Assembly: GCF_018780385.1 (NCBI RefSeq)
Contig: NZ_JADMJO010000085.1
Location: 1-43,285, forward strand
Reading direction: 5' to 3'
Length of the DNA stretch: 43,285 nt
Source: Hydrogenophaga sp.
Lineage (GTDB): Bacteria > Pseudomonadota > Gammaproteobacteria > Burkholderiales > Burkholderiaceae_C
The translations under genes and the position numbers were made by a program. The notes under the pieces were generated by a model. The model worked only from the letters and a program-made list of their open reading frames with translations. It searched no databases and was not told the origin of the DNA. How positions within the stretch are numbered: position 1 is the stretch's first letter; every line of letters starts with the position of its first letter. Below are positions 7,056 through 17,993 of the stretch, in pieces.

Positions 7056-8878
7056 CAGAACGCCTCCTCGGGCAGGGCCGCGCAGGTCAGGTCGCGGCTG
7101 CTCACCACCTGCAGCCAGGCGCCGATTTTCGGCAGCTCGTAGTGGAAGAAGAAACGCATGGCGGCCAGGCGGCCGGTGCGTGCGCTCGATTCGGGCGCCG
7201 CGTGCGCGGCCAGCGCCACGTCGAGCCAGACCCACGCCAGCACCGTGTGTCCAAACGCCTGCAGGTAGGGCACGGCGTTGGCCAGCGCATCGGTCGGCTC
7301 ACCGGTGGACCATGCGGCCTTGGTGGCGGCACCCACCTGCGCGAGCGCCTGGCCCAGTGCATTGGCATGGGCCGCGAATTCGGGGATGTGGATCGCGCGC
7401 TGGATGGTGTCGTTGATGCGCCCGGCCAACAGGCTCAGACCCTTGCCGCCCTCCATCAGCACCTTGCGGCCCAGCAGGTCCATGGCCTGGATGCCGTGCG
7501 TGCCTTCGTGGATCATGTTCAAGCGGTTGTCGCGCCAGTACTGTTCCACCGGGAAATCGCGTGTGTAGCCGTAGCCACCGTGGATCTGGATTGCCAGGCT
7601 GTTCGCTTCCAGGCACCACTCGCTGGGCCAGCTCTTTGCGATGGGTGTGAGCACTTCGAGCAGCAGGCGGGCGTCGTCGGCCGCGGCGGTTTCTGCCGTG
7701 TGCTGCTCGTCGACGAGCCGGGCGCAATAGAGTTCGAGCGCGAGCGCGCCTTCGCAATACGATTTTTGCGCCAGAAGCATGCGCTTCACGTCGGCGTGTT
7801 CGATGATGCGCACCGGCGCCTGCGCCGGGTCTTTGCCAGCCGGACCCATGGGCCGGCCCTGTGGGCGGTTCTTCGCGTAGTCCAGGCTCGCGAGGTAACC
7901 CGCCATGCCCAGCATGGTGGCGGCCATGCCCACGCCGATGCGGGCCTCGTTCATCATGTGGAACATGCAGTGCAGGCCCTTGCCGGCCTGGCCGACGAGG
8001 TAGCCCACGGCACCCGCCTCTCCGCCAACGGGATACTTGCCCTCACCGAAATTGAGCAGCGTGTTGGTGGTGCCACGCCAGCCGCACTTGTGGTTCAGGC
8101 CGGCCAGCGCGACGTCGTTGCGCTCGCCGGTCAACTCACCCGCGGCGTTCACCATCTTCTTGGGCACGATGAACAGCGAGATGCCGCGCGTGCCGGGCAC
8201 GAGCTTGCCGTGTTCATCGGGAATCTTGGCCAGCACCAGGTGGATGATGTTGTCGGTCAGTTCGTGCTCGCCCGCCGAGATCCACATCTTGTTGCCCTTG
8301 AGGCGGTAGCGCGGGCCGAGCGGGTCGTCGGCGAAATCAGCACCATCGGGCACGGCACGCGTGGACACGTCGCTCAAGCTGGATCCGGCTTGCGGTTCGG
8401 ACAGGCACATGGTCCCCGAGAAGCGGCCGCTGAATTCATTGAGCGCAAACACCTGTTTCTGCGCCTCCGTGCCATGCACCATGAGCAGGTTGGCGTTGCC
8501 GGTGGTGAGCATGCCCGAGCCAATGCTCACCGAAGCCATGGCGAAAAAGGCATTGGCTGCCGCCTCCACCGTGTAGGGCAGCTGCATGCCGCCAACCTCG
8601 TAGTCTTGCGCGGCGCTCAGCATGCCCGAGCCGGCGTAGGCCTTCTGCGCATCGTGTGTGGCCTGCGGCAGGATCACGCGCTCGCCGTCGAAGTGCGGCT
8701 CCTGCGTGTCCACGAGGCGGTTGAACGGTGCGTACTTCTCGCGCGCGATGCGTTCGCAGGTGTCGAGCACCGCATCAAACGTTTCCCGACCATGGTCGGA
8801 GAAGCGTTCACGTTGACTCAACGAGGGCGCATCGAGCCAGTCATACAGCAGGAAATCGACGGTGGGGCGCAGGCTCAT
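7055..8878 (-). CDS. Acyl-CoA dehydrogenase with C-terminal extension domain
   Basis: A 607-residue FAD enzyme catalysing alpha,beta-dehydrogenation of an acyl-CoA. The N-terminal extension starts LRPTVDFLLYDWLDA. The core has GTMCLSEPQAGSSLSDV, LKGNKMWISAGEHEL, MMNEARIGVGMAATMLG and QIHGGYGYTRDFPVEQYWRD, and a catalytic-Glu region MIHEGTHGIQAMDLLGRK. About 130 C-terminal residues form the extra helical domain typical of this roughly 600-residue subfamily, linked to medium- and long-chain or aryl-alkanoyl substrates. The leader has a weak AAGAGA site. It lies 17 bases after the PaaI gene. All expected core motifs are present, so it should be active. Confidence 0.92.
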   Translation of the reverse strand: MSLRPTVDFLLYDWLDAPSLSQRERFSDHGRETFDAVLDTCERIAREKYAPFNRLVDTQEPHFDGERVILPQATHDAQKAYAGSGMLSAAQDYEVGGMQLPYTVEAAANAFFAMASVSIGSGMLTTGNANLLMVHGTEAQKQVFALNEFSGRFSGTMCLSEPQAGSSLSDVSTRAVPDGADFADDPLGPRYRLKGNKMWISAGEHELTDNIIHLVLAKIPDEHGKLVPGTRGISLFIVPKKMVNAAGELTGERNDVALAGLNHKCGWRGTTNTLLNFGEGKYPVGGEAGAVGYLVGQAGKGLHCMFHMMNEARIGVGMAATMLGMAGYLASLDYAKNRPQGRPMGPAGKDPAQAPVRIIEHADVKRMLLAQKSYCEGALALELYCARLVDEQHTAETAAADDARLLLEVLTPIAKSWPSEWCLEANSLAIQIHGGYGYTRDFPVEQYWRDNRLNMIHEGTHGIQAMDLLGRKVLMEGGKGLSLLAGRINDTIQRAIHIPEFAAHANALGQALAQVGAATKAAWSTGEPTDALANAVPYLQAFGHTVLAWVWLDVALAAHAAPESSARTGRLAAMRFFFHYELPKIGAWLQVVSSRDLTCAALPEEAF

Positions 8879-8895
8879 GGTGTCTCTTCTTCTCG

Positions 8896-9333
8896 TCAGT
8901 TCTTGGGCGGCAAGGCGGCGATGGTGCCCTGCGCCACCGCGCAGAGCTTTTCCACCCCGTCCTTCAGCACGAACACATCGCAGCGGCAGACCGATTGCGT
9001 CTTGCCGGTGTGCACCGCTTCGGCGCGCGCGATCAGGCGCTCACCTATCGCCGGCCGCAGGTAGTTGATCTTGAACTCCGCTGTGACCACGGGCAAGCCC
9101 AGCGCGCTGCCGCCGGCGTAGGTGAGCGCGTTGTCGGCCGCGTAGCTCAGCACGCCACCGTGCACGAAGCCGTGCTGCTGCTTGACCGACTCGCCGATGG
9201 GCACGTGCAGCTCGCAGCGCCCCCGGGAGAACGCAGCGAGTTCGGCACCGATCAGGCGCGAGAACGGCTGGGCCGCCAGCACCTCGCGCCCCATGGCGAG
9301 AAACACCTCGGGGCTGACGCTGGCCTCGGCCAT
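8896..9333 (-). CDS. PaaI-family thioesterase
   Basis: A 145-residue hotdog-fold protein with the motif QQHGFVHGGVLSYAADNALTYAGG, including the HGG turn and acidic Asp, followed by VVTAEFKINYLRPAIGE and QSVCRCDVFVLKDG. This matches PaaI-like acyl-CoA thioesterases, which relieve CoA sequestration by dead-end acyl-CoA. The ATG at 9333 was chosen because it lies 11 bases after the thiolase stop and begins the family domain; AGGAA lies somewhat far upstream. Substrate unknown. Confidence 0.87.
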   Translation of the reverse strand: MAEASVSPEVFLAMGREVLAAQPFSRLIGAELAAFSRGRCELHVPIGESVKQQHGFVHGGVLSYAADNALTYAGGSALGLPVVTAEFKINYLRPAIGERLIARAEAVHTGKTQSVCRCDVFVLKDGVEKLCAVAQGTIAALPPKN

Positions 9334-9344
9334 GGCGCTATTCC

Positions 9345-10520
9345 TCAGAGGACTTCGAACACGCCCGCGGCACCCATGCCGCCGCCAATGCACATGGTCA
9401 CGCAGACGCGCTTGGCGCCGCGGCGCTTGCCTTCGATCAGCGCATGGCCGGTCAGGCGCTGGCCCGACACGCCGTAGGGGTGGCCCACCGCAATCGCGCC
9501 GCCGTTGACGTTGAGCTTGTCGCCCGGGATGCCCAGCTTGTCGCGGCAGTAGATCACCTGCACCGCGAAGGCTTCGTTGAGTTCCCACAGGTCGATGTCG
9601 CTCACCTTCAGGCCCAGGCGCGCGAGCACCTTGGGGATGGCGAACACCGGGCCGATGCCCATCTCGTCGGGCTCGCAACCGGCCACCGCGAAGCCGAGGA
9701 ACCGGCCCAGGGGCGTCAGGCCACGTTTCTCGGCCATGGTTTCATTCATGAGCACGCAGGCGCCACCGCCGTCGCTGAACTGGCTGGCGTTGCCGGCCGA
9801 GACCAGGCCACCTGGCAGGGCCGAGCGCAGGCCGTGGATACCTTCAAACGTGGTCCCGGCGCGGATGCCTTCGTCGTTCTCCACCGTCACCTGCTTGGTG
9901 GTGAGGCCCATGACCTTGTCGGCCACGCCGGCGGTCACGGTGATGGGAGCGATCTCGGCCTTGAACAGGCCGGCTTCGAGTGCTGCCGTGGCCCGCTGCT
10001 GGCTGGCAGCGCCGTACTCGTCCATGGCGTCGCGCCCGATGTTGTAGCGCTTGGCCACCTGTTCGGCGGTCTGCAGCATGTTCCAGTAGATCTCGGGCTT
10101 GTTTTTCGCCAGCCATGGGTCGGCCAGCATGTGGGTGTTCATCTCCTGCTGCACGCAGGAGATGCTCTCCACGCCGCCGGCCACATACACGTCGCCCTCG
10201 CCGGCAATGATGCGCTGCGCGGCCATGGCGATGGTTTGAAGGCCGGACGAGCAGAAGCGGTTGACCGTCATGCCCGAGGTGGTGATGGGCAGGCCGGCGC
10301 GCAGCGCGATCTGGCGCGCGATGTTGGCGCCGGTGGCGCCTTCGGGGTTGGCGCAGCCCATGATGACGTCGTCCACTTCGGCGGCTTCGATGCCGGCGCG
10401 CTGCACGGCGTGCTGCACCGCGTGGCCGCCGAGGGTGGCTCCGTGGGTCATGTTGAAGGCGCCCTTCCAGCTCTTGGCCAGGGGGGTGCGGGCGGTGGAA
10501 ACGATGACGGCGTTGGTCAT
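9345..10520 (-). CDS. Acetyl-CoA C-acyltransferase (thiolase)
   Basis: A 391-residue degradative or biosynthetic thiolase, catalysing CoA-dependent cleavage of 3-ketoacyl-CoA to acetyl-CoA and a shortened acyl-CoA. The nucleophile Cys90 is in NRFCSSGLQ, His347 in [15 protein letters not shown], and Cys377 in [13 protein letters not shown], so the full catalytic set is present. Length is normal. AAGGAGA precedes the ATG. It sits 30 bases downstream of the FadB-like gene, the usual fadB-fadA order, and the two probably form or substitute for a beta-oxidation complex. Confidence 0.94.
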   Translation of the reverse strand: MTNAVIVSTARTPLAKSWKGAFNMTHGATLGGHAVQHAVQRAGIEAAEVDDVIMGCANPEGATGANIARQIALRAGLPITTSGMTVNRFCSSGLQTIAMAAQRIIAGEGDVYVAGGVESISCVQQEMNTHMLADPWLAKNKPEIYWNMLQTAEQVAKRYNIGRDAMDEYGAASQQRATAALEAGLFKAEIAPITVTAGVADKVMGLTTKQVTVENDEGIRAGTTFEGIHGLRSALPGGLVSAGNASQFSDGGGACVLMNETMAEKRGLTPLGRFLGFAVAGCEPDEMGIGPVFAIPKVLARLGLKVSDIDLWELNEAFAVQVIYCRDKLGIPGDKLNVNGGAIAVGHPYGVSGQRLTGHALIEGKRRGAKRVCVTMCIGGGMGAAGVFEVL

Positions 10521-10550
10521 GAAATGTTCTCCTTGTGTGGGTTCTTGGGC

Positions 10551-12665
<2,115 letters not shown>

Positions 12666-12734
12666 GGAATCTCCTTCGTTGTTGGCGGAAACGGGTGCCC
12701 CGGGGGCATGGACTGTGATGTTCTTCCCAGAAAA

Positions 12735-12746
12735 GAACGATCGTTC
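12735..12746. promoter_or_regulatory. 12-bp perfect palindrome over the fadB-like start site (TetR-type operator candidate)
   Basis: GAACGATCGTTC is perfectly self-complementary and begins one base after a TAGAAT -10 hexamer, so it covers the predicted transcription start. Size and composition fit a TetR-family operator. Beta-proteobacterial fatty-acid degradation genes are commonly controlled by TetR-type regulators such as FadP; assigning this site to one is inference. No TetR gene lies in the window. Confidence 0.6.
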
Positions 12747-12747
12747 G

Positions 12748-12775
12748 ATTCTAGGAACTTGCTGCGCTGCCGCAA
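12748..12775 (-). promoter_or_regulatory. Candidate sigma-70 promoter of the fadB-like gene
   Basis: On the minus strand, TTGCGG (12775-12770) is followed after 16 bases by TAGAAT (12753-12748). The predicted start near 12741 gives a leader of about 76 bases before the fadB-like ATG. The -35 is weak; the -10 matches consensus at five of six positions. Confidence 0.5.
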
Positions 12776-12803
12776 GGGCCTCTTGTCGCCAGTGAGTCAG
12801 GCG

Positions 12804-13499
12804 TCAGACTTCCAGCCATTCCTTGCGTACTTGGGAATCGGCGCGAAGCGTTTCCGGCGTGCCTTGGAACACGATGCTGCCGTGCCCCATGACCAGCACC
12901 CGGTCGGAGATGCTCAGGGCGATGGTGAGCTTCTGCTCGATCAGCAGCACCGACACGCCGCGGGCCTTGAGCGTCTGGAGGTACTCGGCCACCAGCTCCA
13001 CGATCTTGGGTGCGAGGCCCTCGGTGGGCTCGTCGATGATGATCAGGTCGGGGTCGCCCATGAGGGTGCGGCACAGCGTGAGCATCTGCTGCTCGCCGCC
13101 CGAGAGCACGCCGGCTTCGGTGTGCTCCCGCTCTTTCAGGCGCGGGAACATGGCGTACATGTCGTCGAAGCTCCATCGGGCTCCGATGCCCTTGCCCTTC
13201 TGGCCGAGCAGCAGGTTCTGGTGCACGGTGAGCTTGGGGAAGATGTCGCGGTTCTCCGGCACATGGCCGATGCCCAGGTGCGCAATTTCAAACGGCTTTT
13301 TGCCCAGGATGGGCTTGCCTTGCCAGTTGACGCTGCCGGTGCTCTCCACCAGGCCCATGATGGCCTTGGCGGTGGTCGAGCGGCCGGAGCCGTTGCGCCC
13401 CAGCAGCGCCACGATCTCGCCCTTGCCGACCGAAAAATGTACCCCGTGCAACACGTGGCTCTTGCCGTAGTAGGCGTGAAGGTCTTGTATCTCAAGCAT
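12804..13499 (-). CDS. livF: Branched-chain-amino-acid-type ABC transporter ATPase, LivF family
   Basis: A 231-residue ABC ATPase. The Walker A region reads GRNGSGRSTT (residues 34-43), so the usual lysine is Arg40. The other motifs are normal: Q-loop region GHVPENRDIF, signature LSGGEQ (132-137), Walker B DLIIIDE (151-157) and a C-terminal H-loop near VMGHG. It pairs with the LivG-type ATPase to drive the importer. It is 9 bases after livG. Its place in a beta-oxidation block suggests the importer carries carboxylic acids rather than amino acids (inference). Confidence 0.92.
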   Translation of the reverse strand: MLEIQDLHAYYGKSHVLHGVHFSVGKGEIVALLGRNGSGRSTTAKAIMGLVESTGSVNWQGKPILGKKPFEIAHLGIGHVPENRDIFPKLTVHQNLLLGQKGKGIGARWSFDDMYAMFPRLKEREHTEAGVLSGGEQQMLTLCRTLMGDPDLIIIDEPTEGLAPKIVELVAEYLQTLKARGVSVLLIEQKLTIALSISDRVLVMGHGSIVFQGTPETLRADSQVRKEWLEV

Positions 13500-13508
13500 G
13501 GTGTGTCC

Positions 13509-14282
13509 TCAGTGGCCTGCCGCCTGTTGATCCGCCAGCACCGAGCCCAGGTAGGCCTCCTGCACGCGTGGGTTGGCGCGCACGGCTTCGGGTGTGTCGA
13601 AGGCGATCACCTCGCCATACACCACCACGGCGATGCGGTCGGCCAAGCCGAACACCACGCCCATGTCGTGCTCCACTGTCAGCAGCGTCTTGCCCACCGT
13701 CACCTCGCGGATCAGCTCGATGAAGCGGCTGGTTTCGCTCTTGCTCATGCCGGCCGTGGGTTCGTCCAGCAGGATCACCTGCGCGCCGCCGGCGATGGTG
13801 ATGCCGATCTCCAGCGCGCGCTGCTCGGCGTAGGTCAGGTTCATGGCCAGCGTGTCGTGCTTGCGCTCCAGACGAATCATGCGCATGAGCTCTTCGGCGC
13901 GGTCGTTGGCGTCCTTGAGGTTGGCGAGGAATTTCAGGAAGGTGTACTTGTAGCCCAGGCTCCAGAGCACGCCGCAGCGCAGGTTCTCGAACACGCTGAG
14001 CTTGGGAAAGATGTTGGTGATCTGGAAGCTGCGCGAGAGGCCAAGCCGGTTGATCTCGAACGGCTTCAGGCCGTTGATGCGGTGGCCACCCAGCATCACG
14101 TCGCCACTGCTGGGCTCGAAGCGGCCCGAGATCAGGTTGAACAGCGTGGACTTGCCCGCGCCGTTGGGGCCGATGATGGCCACGCGCTCACCCGGATTCA
14201 CCACCAGGTTGACGCCGCGAATGATGTCGGTCTTGCCGAAGCTCTTGCGCAGATCGCGCAATTCGAGGGCGGGTGTCGTCAT
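13509..14282 (-). CDS. livG: Branched-chain-amino-acid-type ABC transporter ATPase, LivG family
   Basis: A 257-residue ABC ATPase with a normal Walker A GPNGAGKST (Lys44), Walker B AQVILLDE (about 167-174), and a degenerate signature LTYAEQRALEIG (149-160), the pattern usual for LivG, which lacks the strict LSGGQ. The H-loop is TVEHDMGVVF. It forms the heterodimeric ATPase with LivF. Its ATG overlaps the stop of the permease gene (ATGA at 14279-14282), indicating coupled translation. Confidence 0.93.
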   Translation of the reverse strand: MTTPALELRDLRKSFGKTDIIRGVNLVVNPGERVAIIGPNGAGKSTLFNLISGRFEPSSGDVMLGGHRINGLKPFEINRLGLSRSFQITNIFPKLSVFENLRCGVLWSLGYKYTFLKFLANLKDANDRAEELMRMIRLERKHDTLAMNLTYAEQRALEIGITIAGGAQVILLDEPTAGMSKSETSRFIELIREVTVGKTLLTVEHDMGVVFGLADRIAVVVYGEVIAFDTPEAVRANPRVQEAYLGSVLADQQAAGH

Positions 14283-15583
14283 ATTGCCTCCCGCTGTTGT
14301 GTGTGTTGTTCAATCGTCACCTGGATGTCGTGCCACTGGAGCATGAAGCGACGGCGCACCAGCTCGAACAGGCCCAGGCCCACCAGCATCACGACCAACG
14401 CGCCCACCCAGCTCGTCACGCCGCGGGCGTCCAGGTTCACGCCCAGGAAGCGCAAGGCCGTGTCCTGCCCCGCATTGAGCTGCAGGTGGTACATCATTTC
14501 GATCATGGCGCCGGCACCGGCCAGCATGATCAGGCCCATGATGGCCAGCAACGCATAGCTGCCCAGCACGCGCTTGAGCAGACCGTAAGCCGCCACGCGC
14601 ACGTTCATCATGATCAGGCTGGCCACGCCACCGGGCGCGTACATCACCATGAACAGGAAGATCAGGCCCAGGTAGAGCAACCAGGCCTTGGTCAGCTCCG
14701 ACAGCAGCACCGAGGCCAGCACCATGAGGATGCCGCCGATGATCGGCCCGAAGAAGATGGTGGCGCCGCCCAGGAAAGTGAACAGCAGGTAGGCGCCCGA
14801 GCGCCCGGCGCCGACCACCTCGGCCGTGACGATTTCGAAGTTGAGAGCGCCCAGGCCGCCCGCGATGCCGGCGAAGAAGCCGGCGATCATGAACGACAGG
14901 TAGCGCACCTTCTGCGTGTTGTAGCCGATGAACTCCACGCGCTCCGGGTTGTCACGCACGGCGTTGAGAATGCGGCCCAGCGGCGTGCGCGTGAACGCGA
15001 ACATGAGCCCGACGCAGATGAAGGTGTAGACCGCGATCAGGTAGTACACCTGCCGCGGCGGGCCGTAGGTGATCCCCATGAAGGCCTCCCCGATCACCCG
15101 GTTGCCCGACACGCCCGCTTCGCCCCCGAAGAACTCGGAGAACATCAGCGACATGGCAAACACCAGCTCGGCCATGCCCAGCGTGATCATGGCGAAGGTG
15201 GTGCCGGCCTTCTTGGTGGTGACGTAGCCGAACAGGATGGCGAAGAACAGGCCCGCCACGCCACCGACCAGCGGCAGCAGCGTCACGGGAATGGGCAACT
15301 GCCCACCCGCCGCCGCGTTGAGCGCGTGCATGGCCACATAGGAGCCCAGCCCGGTGTAGACCGCGTGGCCGAAGCTCAGCATGCCGCCCTGCCCCAGCAG
15401 GATGTTGTAGGACAGGCAGGCAATGATGGCGATGCCCATCTGCGAGAGCATGGTCACCGCGAGGTTGCTGCTGAACACGAAAGGTGCCACCAGCAGGACC
15501 GCAGCGAAGAGGGACCAGACGGTCCAGCGGCCCTTGTTGAAGCCGATGGCAGGGCGGACGATGGAGTTGTTCATGTTGCTCAT
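14279..15583 (-). CDS. livM: Branched-chain-amino-acid-type ABC transporter permease, LivM family
   Basis: A 434-residue inner-membrane protein with about ten hydrophobic segments. It includes the LivM/LivH hallmark GQGGMLSFGHAVYTGLGSY and the cytoplasmic coupling loop TPLGRILNAVRDNPERVEFIGYN. It is longer than typical LivM (about 320-360): after the normal core, additional hydrophobic segments follow (LGSYALLAIMGLIMLAGAGA and WVGALVVMLVGLGLFELVRR). This extended form is an annotation point of interest but may be usual in the family's beta-proteobacterial branch. It lies 6 bases after the livH stop. Confidence 0.92.
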   Translation of the reverse strand: MSNMNNSIVRPAIGFNKGRWTVWSLFAAVLLVAPFVFSSNLAVTMLSQMGIAIIACLSYNILLGQGGMLSFGHAVYTGLGSYVAMHALNAAAGGQLPIPVTLLPLVGGVAGLFFAILFGYVTTKKAGTTFAMITLGMAELVFAMSLMFSEFFGGEAGVSGNRVIGEAFMGITYGPPRQVYYLIAVYTFICVGLMFAFTRTPLGRILNAVRDNPERVEFIGYNTQKVRYLSFMIAGFFAGIAGGLGALNFEIVTAEVVGAGRSGAYLLFTFLGGATIFFGPIIGGILMVLASVLLSELTKAWLLYLGLIFLFMVMYAPGGVASLIMMNVRVAAYGLLKRVLGSYALLAIMGLIMLAGAGAMIEMMYHLQLNAGQDTALRFLGVNLDARGVTSWVGALVVMLVGLGLFELVRRRFMLQWHDIQVTIEQHTQQREAI

Positions 15584-15589
15584 GTCGGG

Positions 15590-16612
15590 TCAGCCCTCTC
15601 GCGTGCCGAGCAGGCCCTTGGGGCGGAAGATCAGGATCAGCACCAGGAACAGGTAGGGCAGGATCGGCGCCACCTGCGACAGCGTGAGCTTGACCACCGA
15701 GTTCTCCTTGGTGGCGGCCGAGAGTTCGATGCCGAGCTGTTGCGCCAGGCTGATGAAGGAGTAATCGAAGGCGACCGCAAAGGTCTGGATCACGCCGATG
15801 AGCAGGGAGGCGAGAAAGGCACCCGAGAGCGATCCCATGCCGCCGACCACCACCACGACGAAGATCACCGAGCCCACCGTGGCGGCCATGGCCGGCTCGG
15901 TGACGAAGGTGCTGCCGCCGATGACCCCGGCGAGGCCGGCCAGACCGGTGCCAGCGCCAAACACCAGCATGAACACACGCGGCACGTTGTGCCCCAGACT
16001 CTCCACCGTTTCAGGGTGGGTGAGCGCGGCCTGGATCACCAGACCGATGCGGGTGCGCGTGAGCAGCAGCCACAGCGAGAGCAGCATGAGCAGAGCCACG
16101 AGCATCATGAAACCGCGTGTGGCCGGAAACGGCGAGCAGATCGCGCCGGCGGCGGAACACATCTCGCTCGTCGCCGCGCCCCAGACCATTTGCAGGGAAT
16201 CGTCTGCGAGGTGCACCAGCGTGAAGGCCGGGCCGCGCAATGCCTCGGGCGGAGCGAAGTCCAGCGCCGTGCGGCCCCAGACCAGTTGCACCACCTCGAG
16301 CAGGATGTAGGAAAAACCGAAGGTCACCAGCAGCTCGGGCACGTGGCCGAACTTGTGCACCTTGCGCAATGTGAGGCGCTCGAACAGCGCACCCATGGCA
16401 CCCACCAGCAGCGGCGCCACGATCAGGGCGGGCCAGAAGCCGATCCAGTTGGACAGCGTGTAGCCCATGTAGGCGCCGACCATGTAGAAACTGGCGTGCG
16501 CGAAATTGAGGACGCCCATCATGCTGAAGATGAGGGTGAGCCCCGAGCTCAACATGAACAGCAACAGGCCGTAGCTGACTCCATTGAGCATGGAGATGAT
16601 GAAGAACTCCAT
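15590..16612 (-). CDS. livH: Branched-chain-amino-acid-type ABC transporter permease, LivH family
   Basis: A 340-residue inner-membrane permease. The hallmarks are NGVSYGLLLFMLSSGLTLIF, GVLNFAHASFYMVGAYMGY and the coupling loop TRIGLVIQAALTHPETVESLGHN, and it ends LIFRPKGLLGTREG. A segment of about 30 residues near the middle (SLQMVWGAATSEMCSAAGAI) is periplasmic-loop-like and longer than in E. coli LivH. The ATG at 16612 was chosen over an upstream ATG because the family begins MEFFIISMLNG and AAAGG precedes it. Upstream hairpins at 16655-16740 separate it from the binding-protein gene. Confidence 0.92.
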   Translation of the reverse strand: MEFFIISMLNGVSYGLLLFMLSSGLTLIFSMMGVLNFAHASFYMVGAYMGYTLSNWIGFWPALIVAPLLVGAMGALFERLTLRKVHKFGHVPELLVTFGFSYILLEVVQLVWGRTALDFAPPEALRGPAFTLVHLADDSLQMVWGAATSEMCSAAGAICSPFPATRGFMMLVALLMLLSLWLLLTRTRIGLVIQAALTHPETVESLGHNVPRVFMLVFGAGTGLAGLAGVIGGSTFVTEPAMAATVGSVIFVVVVVGGMGSLSGAFLASLLIGVIQTFAVAFDYSFISLAQQLGIELSAATKENSVVKLTLSQVAPILPYLFLVLILIFRPKGLLGTREG

Positions 16613-16654
16613 GAAGTTCGCCTTTCGTGGCTGGTGTGTCAGCCGTCGGAGCAC

Positions 16655-16690
16655 GGTGAAAACAAACCAGCGCCTGAAACGGCGCTGGTT
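16655..16690 (-). terminator. Intrinsic-terminator-like hairpin between the binding-protein gene and livH
   Basis: A perfect 10-bp stem AACCAGCGCC / GGCGCTGGTT with a 6-base loop (16665-16690). On the minus strand it is followed by TGTTTTCACC, a T-rich run. It could act as a partial terminator or RNA-processing barrier, giving more binding protein than permease. Confidence 0.6.
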
Positions 16691-16699
16691 CTACCCAAG

Positions 16700-16740
16700 A
16701 GGACCCATCCGCACGAAACCGGATTCGTGCGCTGGGTCCT
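16700..16740. other. Second long stem-loop downstream of the binding-protein gene
   Basis: The arms AGGACCCA...CGCACGAA and TTCGTGCG...TGGGTCCT pair with one small internal loop and a 6-base apical loop. It starts 5 bases after the stop of the binding-protein gene and lies next to the terminator-like hairpin. Such structures often protect the 3' end of binding-protein mRNA. Confidence 0.6.
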
Positions 16741-16745
16741 GTCGA

Positions 16746-17978
16746 TCAGCCCGGGCGCTTCATCTCGCAGCTGGTGGGCGTGCTGGAGACATAGGACGGG
16801 TATTCCTTGACCGGAGCCAGCGTCATGCCGGTGTTTTCCGGGCTGTAAGGGAACTTGCCCCCGGCTTTCTGCCACACCGCGACAAACAGCGGCTGCTGCA
16901 ACTGGTGGTCCAGCTTGCGCACTTCAACTTCGCCGTTGAAGCCCTTGAATTTCAGGCCTTCCAGAGCGGCTGCCACCTTCACCGGGTCGGTCGACTTGGC
17001 CTTGGCCATGGCTTCAGACACGGCGGAGTAGGCCAGCGGAATCGCGCCGGTGTACATGTCGTCTTTGTACTTGGCCTTGAACTCGTCGGCCCACTTGCCC
17101 ATCTGGCCGCCCATGTTGTAGTGCTGGTAGGCCACCTGGTACACGCGGCCTTCGCCGCCGGTGCCCAGCGCGGTGGGGGTGCCCGTCACGCCGGTGTAGT
17201 AGGTGTAGAACTTGCCGGTGTAGCCGCCTTCGTTGGCGGCCTTCACCAGCAGCGCGAGGTCGGAACCCCAGTTGCCGGTGATCACGGTGTCGGCGCCCGA
17301 GGCCTTGATCTTGGCCACGTAGGGCGCGAAGTCACGCACCTGCGCCAGCGGGTGCAGGTCTTCGCCCACGATCTTCACGTCGGGGCGCTTGCGCGAGAGG
17401 TTTTCCTTGGCAAAACGCGCGACCTGCTGGCCGTGCGAGTAATTCTGGTTGAGCAGGTAGACGTTCTTGACGTCGGGCTGGTCCTTCATGAAGGTGGTCA
17501 TGGCCTCCATCTTCATGGACGTGTCTGCGTCGAAACGGAAGTGCCAGTAGTTGCACTTGCTGTTGGTGAAATCGGGGTCGACCGCGGCGTAGTTCAGGAA
17601 GATCACTTCCTTGCCGGGGTTGCGTTCGTTGTGCTTGCTGACCGCGTCGATCAGCGCGCCGGCCACCGAGGAGCCGTTGCCCTGGGCGATGTAGCGCACA
17701 CCCTGGTCGAGTGCGGCCTTGAAGTTGTTCAGGCTCTCGGCGGGGCTGAGCTTGTTGTCAAAGCCGACCACCTCGAATTTCACGCCGGCCGGATTGGCGG
17801 CGCTGAACTTCTCGGCGAAGAACTGCCAGCTCTTGAGCTGGTTGTTGCCCACGGGGCCCATGAGGCCGGTCTGTGGGTCGATCAGGGCGATCTTGACGGT
17901 CTCGCCCTTCTGCGCGTTTGCGGCGAAAGCGCAGGCGAGCAGCGATGCTGCGGTGAGGCTCTTGATGGCGAAATGCAT
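16746..17978 (-). CDS. Periplasmic substrate-binding protein of the Liv-type ABC transporter
   Basis: A 410-residue type I periplasmic binding protein. The signal peptide is MHFAIKSLTAASLLACAFAA with probable cleavage after ANA at residue 22. The mature start ETVKIALIDPQTGLMGPVGNNQLKS matches the leucine/amide-binding family, with YLLNQNYSHGQQVARFAKE and ADTVITGNWGSDLALLVKA as later landmarks. Family members bind amino acids, amides, urea or aromatic and aliphatic acids. The neighbouring ligase and beta-oxidation genes favour an acid (inference). GGAGA precedes the ATG. Hairpins downstream probably set its expression above that of the permeases. Confidence 0.91.
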   Translation of the reverse strand: MHFAIKSLTAASLLACAFAANAQKGETVKIALIDPQTGLMGPVGNNQLKSWQFFAEKFSAANPAGVKFEVVGFDNKLSPAESLNNFKAALDQGVRYIAQGNGSSVAGALIDAVSKHNERNPGKEVIFLNYAAVDPDFTNSKCNYWHFRFDADTSMKMEAMTTFMKDQPDVKNVYLLNQNYSHGQQVARFAKENLSRKRPDVKIVGEDLHPLAQVRDFAPYVAKIKASGADTVITGNWGSDLALLVKAANEGGYTGKFYTYYTGVTGTPTALGTGGEGRVYQVAYQHYNMGGQMGKWADEFKAKYKDDMYTGAIPLAYSAVSEAMAKAKSTDPVKVAAALEGLKFKGFNGEVEVRKLDHQLQQPLFVAVWQKAGGKFPYSPENTGMTLAPVKEYPSYVSSTPTSCEMKRPG

Positions 17979-17993
17979 GTTTGTCTCCGGTGG

